Source: Cinclus cinclus (lineage: Eukaryota > Chordata > Aves > Passeriformes > Cinclidae). Taken from it: DNA of 64,000 nt. Under the pieces are notes generated by a model. That model did no database searches, was not told where the DNA came from, and worked only from the letters and a program-made list of their open reading frames with translations. The stretch is taken from positions 1,474,501 to 1,538,500 of the forward strand of contig NC_085059.1 in assembly GCF_963662255.1 (NCBI RefSeq), written 5' to 3'. The position numbers were made by a program, and so were the translations under genes. Of this stretch, positions 11,301-24,890 are shown piece after piece; positions within the stretch are counted from its first letter, which is position 1; every line of letters begins with the position of its first letter.

Positions 11301-12191
11301 TTTAAAACTTTCTCAAGCAAATCACACAGAGGGGAAACTGCTCAGGGGAGCACAGGAGTCTGAAACTCAATGGCATTTGTGTTAATCCTGCTGTTTGTAC
11401 CAGTTCTTGTCTTTGCCTTTGGGGACCGGGACTTCTAAGTAGTCCAGTGAAATGGTCCATAATAAAATAATTTCCATTTCATTTTTTGCTAAGTGACCCT
11501 TTGCTCTCATGTTAGGGAGAGAAGTGAACTTGAGGAGTGGATTAGTTTTCACAGTACCTTTCACAAACACCTCACTCACATACTCCCCAGTCCATTCTTC
11601 TTCCAAGCTAAACAATTCTCACTTTTGCACTCTATCCTCAGATGTAAACCCCACCCAGTCTCCCAACCATCTCATGACATGCTTTTGGTGGACTTCCAAA
11701 CCAGAGAGGTTTCCAAACTGAACCTCCAAAATGTCTGAGGTTTCCCCATCTCTGCATAGCCCTTTCCAAGAGCACACTCCCACTGCTCCTGGGATCCAAA
11801 CAAACCAAAACCCATCAGGAGTGAGCCTGGCTGCTTTTTCATGAGCAAATATGCTCTGGGGAAGTGTCCTGCAGCAATGGGCAAACCTCAAACACATTGG
11901 AGGTTCTGCTTCTAAAGCTCTTTGATGTGGGAGTCTCTCCTGCTGCTGTGTGTGCCCAGGAGCAGCCCAGGGCTGGCACCAGGCTGGGCAGGGTCCCCTG
12001 CACACCCACCTGGGCTGGATCAGAGCGAGGCTTTAGCCAGGAAAGAACATTTCAGCAGCAAGAATCAAAGAGAACAGAGCCCAGAAGTCTGCAGCTAAAG
12101 TTAGCAGCACCCCTCCCACCCCACAGAGTACCACTGCAGCCACTGCAGTTTTAGAGCTGCAGCTGCAGAGCTCCCGGGCCAACCTGGCCCA

Positions 12192-12237
<46 letters not shown>

Positions 12238-12252
12238 GTGATGGTGATGGTG
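12192..12252 (+). repeat. ATG/GTG trinucleotide microsatellite
   Basis: About 20 units, mostly ATG then GTGATG. The minus strand reads as polyhistidine in one frame; there is no gene context to support that. Confidence 0.97.
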
Positions 12253-14929
12253 AAGCTGTAATTGCTCCCTGTTCCACAGTGACAGCAAAATCAGGCCCTG
12301 CTGGAATGCAAAATCTGCTGCATTTTTATTAATGGAAGCTGAAATAAACACTCAGGCTGTGCAAGAACAAGTGTTGCTCTTGGTGCAGGTCACAGTTCAT
12401 CTCCCCCAGGGACAAGTCCCTGAATAGCCAAAGTCACTGAGTTTCTGCTTCAGGGCTGGCTTTTATTTCCAGCTGCAGACTCCATTGTCCAGCCCAACCA
12501 AACCCCGGTCTGGGCAGGTGGCGACCAGTGCTGCAGAGCTCTGGGACCCAGCTGGGGTAAGGCACAGACCAGGGGTTCTCTCGGGGTGCGCCTGCCACCC
12601 CCTGCCACTTCCCAAAACCCTGCACGTGAGGACACACGGCATTCCCATCCAGAAAAGAACTTCTCCATTTTGCTGATGGGAGTTATGGAACAAAGACCCT
12701 TTTTGTGCCACAAACAGCATTTAATCTTCAGGACTTACTCTTCTCCAAGTCATTTATTGATTGTTGTTCTGGACAATTCCACAGGACACCAGGCTCTGCA
12801 GCTTGGCTTCCCCCAAGCTCCTCATCCCCTTCCTTTACATCCCTGTCCCCAGACAGGCAGAAGTAATGTGTACAGTACAGGTTCAGTGCCTCATCCAAGT
12901 ACTGCTAAAAAGGCTTTCAAGTAAAAAGGATCTCCCTCTTGCTTTTTTCATGCCCAAGCAGAGCCAGCATTGCTGCTCCACAGTGCCAGACCCTGTTCTG
13001 GGCAGTCCTGAATGAGCAGAGTGTGAGAGGTCAGAATAGGGCAGGGACCTGCAGCCCTGCAAAGGAGGGGAGAGAGTCCTAAACCTGCCAGAAACACCCC
13101 AAGGCAGTGTGAGCCTCATCACTGTTCTCATTGTGATGCCCAACTGAGCAAGATCTTATTTCTAATTTGAATATTCAAGAGGAACTTTTTTGTTTGGCCT
13201 GGCTGGGTCAGAGCTCCACTGGCAGCTGCCTGTGGCTCGGAGGCTGCTATGTCAGGAATTCAGGCTGGCACCCATCAGGGAGGTGCTGATTCCCAGGGAG
13301 CTCTCCCTTCCCAGGCAGCTCTGGGGATGTGTTGATTTGTGTTGATTCTCTTCCCTCTGCTCCGCTCTCAGGTCCAGGAGGCACCAAGAGGGACTTGCAG
13401 GTCATGGCTCTGCTCCCATGCTCCACGGGCTCTTGCAAACTTTCAATTTTCTATCTCTCTGGTCCTGCTCAGGTCAAACTGAGGTCACAACCAGCCCCAA
13501 AACCCCCCAGGTATCAGCAGTTCTATTTTCCATCATTACACCATGGGTAATAGAGAAAGCTGTGCAAGTATCACAAAGTCAGACGTGAATCAAAGTGAAC
13601 CTTTCACTGGAAGGTTTGAAAAGACTCCTTTAACGTTTTGTTGCCAATAAAAAAGCTTTAGGTTGTCTCTCCATCTCTGCTCTCTGGCCAGTTCCCAAGC
13701 AGAAGGAACACTGAGCTCACCTTGGCCATCCCTCCTCCAGTGTTGCTCCCTCCTGAGGAGCTCTGAGCAGCTCAGGACTGCAAGAGCTGCTGAGGAGGGG
13801 AGGTTGGACCCTGTCTCCCAAACTTTGGGAGAAATAAGAATCTTCCCAGTGTCAGCCACTGCCCCAGTTAGAAAGTTCACAGCACTTCCACAAGAGAACT
13901 GAATAAACACCAAGCCTGACCAAGCTTTTGGACCTGCTGGAGCTGGGACAGAAAACCCCAAAGTGCAGGAGTGGGATGAGACTAGATCCCCTGGAATTAC
14001 AGACTGACCTCATTTCTGCTTTCTCATTCTCATTATTCCTGCTTTCTCATTCTCCTCATTACTGCCTTCTCAGCCCTTCTGCCTCTTCCTGCCCAAAGTT
14101 ACCCCAGCTGCTAGTCAGCTGTTTCCTGGTCCTGCCATCTATTTATTTCAAATAAAATGAAAGGATGGAGCTGTTATGGGTGGTAAGAGGGCTCGTATCC
14201 TTTCCTGTCAGCCTGTGACTGTTTCTGCTCGCACCCTTCAGATTCTGCCTCTTGTGCTTCCCTGGGTGCTCCTCTTCCCTTTGGGGCTTTCCCACCCTTG
14301 AACTCCTTCCCCCTTCCTTGTGCCATCCCTTAGTCAAACTCTCAATATCTGTTTTCTTAGGAATTACTTCCCCCATTTCTTTTTCAATTCTTTTGTGTCC
14401 CTCATGTGCTTGTTTCATGGCCACTCAATCCCCACAGCTCCTTTGTACCTGCCACCCATTTGGGATGCACACAGTTGAGCACAACATCCCAAACCCCATG
14501 CTGACAGTGCCATTTCAGCAGAAAGCCTAATTATCTGTTTAATATCTCATTTGCTGTCTCCCTGAAACTCCCAGTCATGTCTAACAACACTGCTTCCCAA
14601 ATCCCTGTTTGATTAAGTACTTGCAGTTTCCTTTAGACGTATTAGCTGCATTTTTCTAAACTGAATCATGTTTGTTTTCTTCTTATTATAGCACTGATCT
14701 CTTGAGGCTTCTTTTGTACAAGTGGATGGAAAGATTTCTTCTTTTCCCCTTATTATTGCACAAGAAGGTTTCATGTCTTTGCATGTGTCAGAATAAAACG
14801 TTTTTGGTAGCAGCAAACCTAATTCCTGTTGTTATTAAACCGTAACAGTTCAGGAGAACTTAGTCATTGTGGAACAGCAGTGAGCAGCACATCTACCTGC
14901 AGGAAGTGCTGAACTCAGAGGAAGTGGGC

Positions 14930-14955
14930 TGGAGGAGGAGGAGGAGGAGGAGGAA
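14930..14955 (+). repeat. GGA trinucleotide run
   Basis: Eight or so GGA units within a purine-rich stretch. Confidence 0.85.
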
Positions 14956-15639
14956 GGCTTTACAGGCTGAGTAAGACATTAAATCCAGCTTCTCCTAATG
15001 AATTAGTCAAGAAAATAAAAAAACCACTAATCACTAACAGCTAAGTTTTTTTTCTGTTACTCACAAAATTTTGCAGTGATTCCCTTTTCTACCATTGAAG
15101 GATGGCAAGAGGCACAGAAGGATAAATGTGACTCCTAATTGTACATATATATTCTATATTTATGTCTATAATCTATAGTATATATATATATATATGTTTC
15201 TGCTGAAAAATATAATCTAATCTTCGGCTCAGGATGGGGACAGAATTGGTCCTACAGAACTTGGCCTATAAAGAGAGTGCTCTTTTCTTATTTGTGGTCA
15301 ATATATTTTGTGCGCAAAGATGGGTTTTGAAGGATTCACAGCCAGTTAAAGATCATTTTGTATTTTCTCCACATCCAAAGCCCACCTTCCCTCCCAGGTA
15401 CTCAGTCCTCCTGCCATTTCAATTAACTGATGTGTAATTAGAGCTCCTTGTGGTGGCAGTGGTGCCCTGGGCCAGCTCTCACGCTCGTGGGCTGTCCCAG
15501 GTCCCACACTTGTCTGGAATTAAAATTCTCTATCTGAAGACAATCCCAGACCAAGCCAATCCCTCAGGTCCCCTCCAGAGCTCTCTGGCAGAGCAAAGGG
15601 AGAGCGGGCCCAGCTTGTTCAAAGGAGGAGAGGTTGGGG

Positions 15640-15721
15640 TCATTGTTTGGGAATGGGGTTGTTAGTTGGGAACGGGGACATTGGTTGGGAATGGGGACAT
15701 TGGTTGGGAATGGGGGCATTG
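15640..15721 (+). repeat. 20-bp tandem repeat, about four copies
   Basis: TTGGTTGGGAATGGGGACAT units, the outer copies diverged. Confidence 0.9.
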
Positions 15722-17881
15722 CAAACACAGCCTCTGTGACTGAGCTGGAAGAGGAGAGAGTACAGAACACAGATTCCCATGGGGAAAAGCCTTTTGTGAG
15801 GGCTTAGCCCAGATCCTGTCACCTCCCACACTCCAGAGCCTGGGGCAGATCACACAGCTCCACTGAGGCAGCTGCCAGTGCCCATCCCTCAGTCCCTATG
15901 GATTTACAGGATCTCATGGCAGCTGGATGTGCTCATGCACAGAACCCAGCAGCATCCTCAGGTTCTCTGGGCACCCTGGGCCAGTGCCTCACACTCCCAC
16001 AGTCCAGGATTTCTTCCCAAGCCATGATCCCCACACCCTGAGCTGGGAGAGAGAGCATGGGGGCGCCAGGAAAGGAGGAGCAGGGTAGAGAAGGAAGTGG
16101 GAGGAATTAACTGGGCCCAGGGAAGTGAAGTGGATCAGGAGCAAAGAAAGTCAATAAACTGAGGAAGGAATCAAAGGAGAGAGAGAGATAAAACCCCTCC
16201 CTTGACAGTTTATAGCAGCAAGTCCTGGGAGAGCTCTGGGAGCCTGCAGCCCTTGGAAATGAAGGCATCAATAGTGCAGACCTGGGAAAGCATCCCCTCT
16301 GCTGGGCTTGAACAGTACGGATCCAGGAAATATTGAATCCATCTGCTGTGGAGAGAATGTTTTATCAACAACCCAAAAGCCGTTTGATTTATTCTCTAGA
16401 CACTGGGCCCAGCCCCAGGCACTGGGCTGTGCTATCTAATGTGGTCAGACGACTTCGAGGGAACCAGCCTCGTGCTGCCATTACTCACAGTGTTTGCTTT
16501 TCCCCTACTGCCTTACTCATCTGATTCCTCCCTTCTTATTATGGCTCTGGTTGGGTTGATAGCTCATAATTTATCTTCCAGGCTGAGGCTTTCATGCCTT
16601 TGTCAGTAACCTGAGCCAGGGAAGTGAGTTATTCTTGCCTCTCTGTGTTTCTCTGTCTCAGCCCTGCTCCAGCTGGGAGTTTACCTGGACGTGGAACACT
16701 CCAGCTCTGCCCATCAGGAGAGATTTCCCTCCAGTTCCAGTTCCCCTGGGTCTGGGCATGGCTCTGGATGAGGTTTTTGCTGGATGCCAGGTGATTAATA
16801 AGAGATTAATAATTAATAATGGAGATACAGCACCATTAGTCCTCAAGTGCTTCCCAAAACAGCAACTCACCCCCTCCAGCTGTCCCAGTTAACACGACAG
16901 AGGCATCACTGGGGCAGACACGCTGAGGGCACTTCCCCTGCACGGTGAGCTGTGTCTCAGGCTTTGAGTCCAGCCCAGCTCCAGCCACCTCAGGAAGAAC
17001 CTTTGGGGTGCTCCAGGACAGCCAGAGCTGCTGCTGTGTGGACAAAGCCCAGAGCACGTTTACACTCATTTCACAGCCACATTCCACAGAGGGCACAGAC
17101 CAAACCCACCCCTGCCAAGAGCCACGGTTGTTTTCCCTCACGCTGGTACCCACAGCATGGCTCTTCTCCATCCCTGTGGGCAGGAATCCCAAAGCAGCCC
17201 CATGTCCTGCTGCAGGCACAGGGATAGGGCTCTGCTCAGCTGCAGCTGTGCTCAGGCTCCTCCTCACTGAGGGAAACAGGCTTCAGAAAATTGCCAATAA
17301 ATTCAGCTCCTTCTACTGGCATAAAAAAAGTCGGGAAGGGATGGGGACGGGCTCAAAAATGCCTGCCCTCCTAATTTGTGTTCTTACACCACACCAAAAT
17401 GCTGGTTCCCAAAGGGCATGAACGTGTCCAGGTCACTTGCTGGTAGAGAGGAGGTGAAGAAATCCCATGAGGAAAAAATACTTTTCCCACCCTATGGATC
17501 CCAGCCCAGCCCAGCCCACTTTGCATTCTCCATCTTCAAAAAAGAGCTTCCCATGACAGATGAGGGTGAGAATTTTCTCATTAGAATTTAGGATTTTCTC
17601 TGCATCTTCCACTCTCAGGAGCTCAGGATGTTCATTACCTGCAGCAACCAGTTCTTGCCTAGGTGACATCAGGAGAAAAACCCAAGGATTCATTTGGGGA
17701 AGGAATCCTCGGTGGCCGCTTGAGACACATTAAATTTCTTCCCAGGAGCAGTTAAACTTTGAGCTCAGCTGTCAGGTTTTTCAATAATCAAAGCCTTAGA
17801 ACACAAACCCAAAGCACCTTCCCCTTGCAGAAGAGAGGAACAGAGGAAGGAATCTGAGCGAGCCCCAGCCCTGTGAGTTGG

Positions 17882-17928
17882 CCCATTAAAATGCCATTAA
17901 AATGCCATTAAAATGCCATTAAAATGCA
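17882..17928 (+). repeat. 11-bp tandem repeat, four copies
   Basis: Four nearly exact copies of CCATTAAAATG. Confidence 0.93.
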
Positions 17929-18864
17929 CTTTAGCTGCTGCCCAGGGTCCTGGAGCTGCCTGGGCTTGGGGAGCCCTTCCCAAGGTGGGGTTTGGCTCTG
18001 TCAAGGGTGGGTGCTGCTGCTGTGAGTGAAGGGACGCTCAGGGAAGCCTGGGACATGAAAGGCACATTAATACAATTTTCTTGTTGCCACTGCTGGTGTT
18101 TCTCTGGGCCTTTGCCTCCCTCCCTGCTGAGCACAGAGCAGGAGGATTCCTGACCCTCTCCCTGCCTTCAGTCAAGCCTTGTCTTCAGCACTGCAGACCT
18201 CCAGATATAATTTTTTCCCATCATCTCAGTTCACAGCCACAGACCACGTTTCTTTACTTGGTATTAACTTCAAAGTATTCCTCCTTTTAAAATACAAATC
18301 AATGTTATTTGTGAAATAAGTGTTTTGAACTTGGATCCAATATTTTTAGTGAAATAAAAAAAAAAAAAAAGAAAAAGAAGTTTTGTTTTGTTTTGTTTTT
18401 TAACTGGAAGGAATCCAAACTATCCACAGCGTTTATAAACCAACTTCCTTATGAGTCAGGACATTTATTGCCAGAAAAATATTATTTTAACTCCATTAGT
18501 GCAATATAGCAGTGACATCTAGTGGCTTTCACCAGTGTCATGATGAGTGAGGGGCAGGACCTGGGAATGGATCCAGGTCAGGGGTTGTTACTCCACTGCT
18601 GAAGAGTCAGTGGAAGCTGGACAAGCTCTTCCATAGATCTTACCAGAATTAGAAAATTCTGATAATATCATGAAAATGAATTCTAAGACTGGAAAATCCA
18701 ATCAAGTAACACCCACGGGTGGTTTATTTAGCTCACATTACAAGGGAAAATTCTTGACTTTCTTTTTTCTGAGGGAGTTCCTTCAACAGGAGCCACAGAA
18801 ACAATTATCCTCAACTTTCTCCGTCAAAATTCAGTCTCAGGCTATTTACAGCCCACATCACCAA

Positions 18865-18970
18865 ATGCCCCTGGATCCCTGGCAGTGCCCAAGGCCAGGC
18901 TGGACAGAGCCGGGAGCAGCCTGGGACAGTGGAAGGTGTCCCTGCCATGGCAGGAGTGGCAGAAAAATGT
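18865..18970 (+). mobile_element. CR1 3' fragment
   Basis: Contains TCCCTGGCAGTGCCCAAGGC followed by CAGCCTGGGACAGTGG and GGTGTCCCTGCC, a common avian CR1 3' sequence. About 100 bp, 5'-truncated. Confidence 0.7.
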
Positions 18971-20236
18971 GTTAATAATTATTTTATTTCACTTTGGACA
19001 CTCCAGCTACACACAGAAAAGGAGATGAAATCTGGGGAAATTCCTTTTGTAGAAGCACATCAGCCTGTGCTGGGCTGGCTGCAGCTTAGACAAAGCCCCT
19101 GATTGCTCAGAGTGGGCAGAAGCCTTGCAGGAGCTCGGTGGGGAAGGTGGGGAAGGCTGTGCTGGGCTCTGGCTGTGCAGGTGTGTGCCTGGGCCGGGCT
19201 GTGCCTGTGCTTTATTAGCAAAGGATTTACTTCTGCATGTGCAGCAGTGACAGCACCCCGAGGCAGGCAGCACCTGACAGAATCTTTGTGCTGCATCTGC
19301 ACTTTGTGTCCCCGTGCCAGCACTGCTGCTCTGCTCTCCCTCTCAGGATTGCTGGGGGCTGTAACAACCCCTGGAACCCCTGGCTTTGAAGTCCAGGCTC
19401 GGACTGAGCCGGATTTTCCACGCTGGCAGGGAAGCTGCAGCTCCTTCCACGGGTGCCAGGCCGAGGAAACAGATGCTGAGCCCCACATGTGCCTGGAGCC
19501 CCTCCTGGAGCCACCCCAGGCTGCAGGAGGGCAGAGCTGGGGCTGTCCTGGGCACAATCCCTCTGGCCAGGGCAGAGGTGCCAGCTCCAGGTGCCAGAGC
19601 AGCGCCCCCAGGGCAGCATTCCCTGGGAAGGGGTGAGTCACAGCAGCGGCTTCAGGGAGACTTCAAACACCCCAGCAGGTCTGGCAGGAATATTTATACA
19701 CCTGCATGTTCAAAAATGCTCCACTTTCTCACTTTATAAATACATGGGAGCCCACTGAAGGCTGGCCCAGCTGAGCCAAGCGTGCCCCTCTGCTTTGATG
19801 AACCAGCTGTTCCTCTGGCCCGTTCACATAAACCTTTTGGTGTGTGTTGGTTTTGCACTTTACTGGGGAAAAGAAGCGGCTGCCAGATCCTATGTGCATT
19901 TTTGTCCTGTGCAGAACAGCCACGAGAGCATTCCCCCAGCCCAGCTCCTGTTTGCTGGGCAGAGAGAGCAGCAGCTCAGGGGAGGCTCGGGAGGGGCAGT
20001 GTTGATGGTTTTTAACCAAGCAGGTGCAGAACCTGCTCACACAGGTGAGATGTTGCAGTGGCTCTGTTTGCAGAGCCAGCTCTCCACCTGGGAGCAGGGA
20101 TGAGCCTGGTCTGCAAATCCCCCACATCCATTCCTTTAGGGCTGTTTTCCACACCCCATTTCCATGTGCAGCCTGCAGGAGTGATGGTGGGCAGGATGGG
20201 CAGGATGGATGGACACGAGAGATCTCTGAAGCCAGG

Positions 20237-20827
20237 TCTTGGAATTTGTGGTTTATTGCAAAGCTCCTGCTTGGAGCTGCCAGCTGCACCTCGGAGTAGA
20301 CACCAAAGTGCAAGAGAGCAAGAGTAAGAGCAAAAGAAAAAGAAGGGTAAGAGATTAAGAAGTAAGAGGTAAGAGCAAGAAGAAGAGTAAAAACAAGAGT
20401 AAGAGAGTAAGAGAGCGAGGTTCCCATTACAGTACAATAAATCTTCTTCGGTGCTGAATATTCTAATTTTCACTCACCAATCTAATACAAGATACAAATC
20501 CAATAGCATTTACATACAGCCTATAAGAATCATGACATTACCATACTGTGTTACATTTTATACCTTAAAAACTCCTCTTTGGACCCTTCTGCCAAGTTGG
20601 TAGGGTCTGCTCTGACCTTTGGAGCTGTCTGCAAGCGGAGGGAATTGTTCAATCCAGAGGGGATTACTTTCAGCCTGCCATACTATTGTTTTTCAGTTGT
20701 TCAGTAACTAAGTTTTGTTATCTCAAAGATGGCTTTCATTTCAATCTCACTTATAGTTTCCATATTCTCAAAATCTTTTGCCAGGCAATCATATTTATAA
20801 AGTTTTCCTGTTTCATCTTCCCCAACA
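20237..20827 (-). mobile_element. LTR-like element, probable sense on minus strand
   Basis: On the minus strand the segment starts TGTTGGGGAAG. It is flanked by a 9-bp imperfect direct repeat (GAAGCCAGG at 20228-20236, GCAGCCAGG at 20828-20836, 8 of 9 identical). A purine-rich block of AAGAGTAAGAGC-like units spans about 20300-20420 on the plus strand. The layout recalls passerine retroviral LTRs, from memory only. The right boundary in sense is uncertain because no clean CA end matches the repeat. No coding remnants are visible. Confidence 0.55.
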
Positions 20828-21939
20828 GCAGCCAGGCTCTGCCATTCCAGGCTCAGGCCAGGCTTTCCACAGGAGCCCAGCCCTTCCCTGGGGTCCAGCA
20901 CCAGCCCTGTGTGACAGGGACTCGGCTCAGGAGAATTCCAAGTGCCAGCCCTGCTGCCTCTAGGGGTGGGTTTTTGGGAATGGGGCTGGATTTGTGCTCA
21001 GCTCCCCTCAGGGGTGCAGAAATAAAGCTCCTGGTGTGGCACAGGTGACCAGGAGCTGTCTCAGAAGAAGCTGTATTAAAGCTTGCCTTGGGTTTGTGTT
21101 GCCATTGCCCTTAACCTCTGTGGCTCCCAGGAATTCTGTGCTCTCCTCACTCCACACCACAGCCCTGGCTGAGGAAAAGGACACCCGTGCAGTCCATGAG
21201 GTTCCTGAAAATGTTGATTTTCCTTTAAGAGGAAGATGATCTGGATGCCCGTTGTGCCTGCAGGAGCTGGAAGGAGCATGGCCAGCATGTTTGGGCTGTC
21301 TGTGTCACAAGGGACAGGTTAAACACTCAGCCATGGGCTGAGGAGCTGCCAGGAGGTCACAGAGGCACTGCAAGCAGGGAGAGCATCACCAGCTCTCACA
21401 TCAGTGTGTGCTGGCTCTGCAATTCCTGCTGCAAGTCCAAGTGGCAACTTGGATTTCCTCATTTCACTGCTCTGGTTTCAGTTCCCTGGTCATGGAGAGA
21501 AAAATCAAAACAAGAGAAGAGCACCCAAGGTACATCATTAATCACCTGCAAAAAAATAGCCAGGGACAAGTCATGGCAATAATTCACCAGCACTCCGAGA
21601 GGGAAGCTCTGGGCTGGGGTGTTGAGCCAGTTCTGACCAGCAGACTCCTAGAAATGAGTGTTTGCAGGAAATCATCCACAGAAAAAAACTGAGGATTTGT
21701 AACTGCTGTCTGCTCCAGTTCTATTATTTGCCTAATATGGCAAAATGTGCTCAGGATGAAGCAGGAGGTGCAAACAAACCATGCTGTGCTCACCAAAAAT
21801 CCAGCTGGATGTGAGGATTGGAGAAGGGAAGGTTGTGATCCCTGCCAGGGCCTGAAGGGGCTGCAGGGAACCTGGAGAGGGACAATTCATCAGGAACTGG
21901 GTCACCAGTGCCAGAGGGCAGGATTTGTTCCCTGGCAGG

Positions 21940-22060
21940 GTGGGCAGGGCTGGCACAGGGTGCCCAGAGCAGCTGTGGCTGCCCCTGGATCCCTGGCAGT
22001 GCCCAAGGCCAGGCTGGAGCAGCGTGGGACAGTGGCAGGTGTCCCTGCCTCCTCCCACAA
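21940..22060 (+). mobile_element. CR1 3' fragment
   Basis: Same CR1 region as 18865-18970, with upstream GGCACAGGGTGCCCAGAGCA retained, then TCCCTGGCAGTGCCCAAGGC and GGTGTCCCTGCC. Confidence 0.7.
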
Positions 22061-22874
22061 CACAAGGGTGGTGCTGGTGAAAAAACCACGTTTTCTTGAG
22101 GATGAGCAAGCACAGACACACCCACACTGTGCCAGAGGGGCTGCAGGGTCAGAGCAGGGAGCCAGGAACCCCCAGAAGGGGACTCCAGCTGCAGCACAGG
22201 CTCTGCCTCTTGTTTTCCTCAACAAACACAGAGATCCCTCAGCCCCAGGCTCCTGCCTGGTCCTCTGCTCAGCCACGTGGAAAAAAAAAAAAATTCTCCT
22301 GTGGGATCACAACCACTTCCGCAACAACTTTTCCCAAAGTGCTCTAATTCATTTCCTGGATGTGACATCACCGAGTTCTGGGGTCCCTTCCCAGCCTGGC
22401 AGGCCAAGGGTGCCCCCAGGAACTTGGCAGATGTGCAGCTGCTCCAGCTGTGCCCGGCTCTGGGAGCTGCTCCCTGCTCCCTAAGCCCTCCCAAGGCTTG
22501 GGAAGCTGCACCAGGGCTGGGGCAGATCCCTGAGGATCTCACTGCTCCATACTCTCCGTTTGTCTCCCCCCAGTTTGCCCTTCCTCAGCAAATTTAAAAT
22601 ACTCTGGTCTGTAGTCAGGATCAGTGACCAGCAGGTTGTCCCTCCACACACCTGCCCAGGCTTCCCCTCCACTTTTCATTTGCATTTGGGCTTTTCCTTG
22701 GTGAATGTGCAAAATTTTGCCAGGTTTTGACAGCGGCAGCACAAAGGGACCAACACAGATGGAGGCAATGCAGGGTGCTTGTAGAAAGCATCAGATTGCT
22801 TTAAATCTGCAATTTAAATCGAATAATTCCAGCCTGGGCTGGTCCCTTTGAAGGAAAACTTTGAGCAGTAACTC

Positions 22875-22950
22875 AGAGCATGGATCCAGCTCAGCTGGAT
22901 GAGCTTTAATGTCCCTTCCAACCCAAACCATTCTGGCATTCTGGGATGGT
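22875..22950 (+). mobile_element. CR1 extreme 3' end
   Basis: Short piece with GGATGAGCTTTAATGTCCCT, TCCAACCCAAACCATTCTGG and a CATTCTGGG end, matching the CR1 3' terminus. Confidence 0.65.
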
Positions 22951-23345
22951 GCCTCGTCTCTTTTTTGGCCTTACCTGTTCAGAAAAACCCTGTCATTCAG
23001 GAACAAACACTTCTTTCCTCTAAACTCTGCTTCTCCAGCAGATGCAGACTCAGCATTTGTTACATTTTCAAGATACCACATATCAAGATTTTCTAAAACA
23101 GGAGATTTGGACTCTGCAGCTTTACTGAGATAGATCAAAAAAAACACCTCAAGCTAAGTCCAGGCTGGAATGGCCTCACCACCTGAAGCCATGTAAACCA
23201 ACACACCAGGAAGCCTTGGGAGGGTGGTAAAATTAAAATTTTCCCAAGCAAAACATTTTTATTAATTTGATAACCACCAGGATTTTATTTTGACATCAAG
23301 ATGCCAGTGTAGATAATGGGAAATGGCAGCTTTCTGTTAAAGTTT

Positions 23346-23400
23346 TTGTTTGTTTGTTTTTTGGGGGTTTTTTGTTTGTTTGTTTTGTTTTTTGGATTTT
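23346..23400 (+). repeat. TTTG-rich low-complexity run
   Basis: Runs of TTTG and T with one GGGGG. A similar TTTTG run with a poly-A tract lies at 18356-18402. Confidence 0.85.
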
Positions 23401-24166
23401 TTTGCAGCACCATTCAAAGGGCTTAGAAGCATTTGTTCCATTTCTGTTGGAGAATTTCACCTACAAGCAGCCCTATATGTTATGTGTTTTAAAAAATATT
23501 TCCATATGCTAAAGGAATGCAACTGGTTGCCAAGGAAAGTGGCTGTTACAGCAGCAGGCTGGGACTGTTTTTCAAGGAAAAACTGCTGCAGAAACGAGGT
23601 ATCCACAGAGGTGCACTAAAGCAACACTAACTGCAGTGACCTTGAGATGACCTAGACCTCCTCATATTACAAAAATGAAAAGGGAGTTAGAAAGTCTGAG
23701 GCCAATTAGGCGCTTTTTTTTTTTTTCCTGGAGACATGATGAAATTTCCTGAAACAAAAACTTTAGCAAATTCTATAAAATATTTCTAGCTTTGGTGGAA
23801 AAATAAATTATTGCCTTTTTATCTCCTCATTCCTGAGGCACAGAACTGGCCCACTTCTGTTTTTGCAGATGGATTGGAGGGAAAACACCCAGAGAAGGGC
23901 CAAGTGGTGAGATTCTTGGCACGAGCAATTAAGTGTGAAGTTATTCTCAGGGCTGCCTATTTGTTATTGCAGCAGGAATCATTAAGATTATATGGAAAGA
24001 TATTGTCTGGGAAAAAGTGTGAAGTCAGGATTATGTGTCCTGAGCAGTGATTTAGGGGCAGAGCATCACGGGGCTTCCAGAGCTGTCCCTGGAGGTGGCA
24101 GGGACAGGAGGGACAGGGATCAGCTTTGGGGGGAGCTTCCCTTGGGAGGGACGGGGGGACAGGGAT

Positions 24167-24390
24167 GGGGTGTCCCTGTGGGATGTCCCTTTGGGATATT
24201 CCTGTGGGATGTCTCTGTGGGGTGTCCTTGTTTGGTGTCCCATTGGATTGTCCCTGAGGGATGTCCTTGCTCTGTGTCCCTTTGGGACGTCCCGTTGGGA
24301 TGTCCCTGTGGGATGTCCCTGTGGGATGTCTCTGTGGGATGTCTCTGTGGGATGTCCCTGCTGGGTGTCCCTGCTGGGTGTCCCTGCCTG
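24167..24390 (+). repeat. 15-bp minisatellite
   Basis: About 15 copies of a GGGATGTCCCTGTGT-type unit with many substitutions. Frames on both strands are repeat shadows. Confidence 0.93.
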
Positions 24391-24796
24391 CTGCCCAACC
24401 AGCCGGGCACTGGCAATCCCCGAGGTTTCTGCAGAGCTCTCCCAGCACCTTTTCCCAGCCACCCCACCCCACCCCTGAGGAGCTGCAGGGTGGGGAGTGT
24501 GAGACCCACAGAGCTCATCAGGGGTGAGAGAGACCCCTGAGAGCATCGGGGTCCTGTGCTGGCACAGAAATCCCACAGAGCATCCCTGAATTCCTGGGCC
24601 AGGATTATCCAGGGCCTGCTCCGGGCTCAGCACCGAGCAGATGCTGGGAAGACGAGCCAGGAGAGAAGGGTGGTTGGTCCCTGCAAACCTTCCAGAGGCA
24701 GCCGTAACTAATTATGGTTCCCAATTACCACAAGCAATTACTGCTCCCACAGCGCTGCTGGTGCCCAGGGAAGGTTCACAGGGAAGACAAAAGGTG

Positions 24797-24890
24797 CCCA
24801 TCTCTGGTACCCATCACTGGTACCCATCTCTGGTGCCCATCACTGGTACCCATCATTGGTGCCCATCTCTGGTACCCATCTCTGGGTACA
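24797..24890 (+). repeat. 15-bp minisatellite, unrelated unit
   Basis: About six copies of a CCATCTCTGGTACCC-type unit with alternating CATCTC and CATCAC. Confidence 0.92.

Larger units (their letters stand above)
11301..18864. other. Intergenic sequence
   Basis: Unique sequence with short repeats (12192-12252, 14930-14955, 15640-15721, 17882-17928 and a TA run at 15178-15195). No gene or RNA gene recognised. Confidence 0.65.

Noticed and set aside
12151..12351. Polyhistidine protein
   Set aside because: An ATG/GTG microsatellite read on the minus strand; no supporting exon structure.
23957..24633. Repeat-rich frames with RDIPQGHPTGTS
   Set aside because: The 15-bp minisatellite is open in several frames because 15 is a multiple of three.
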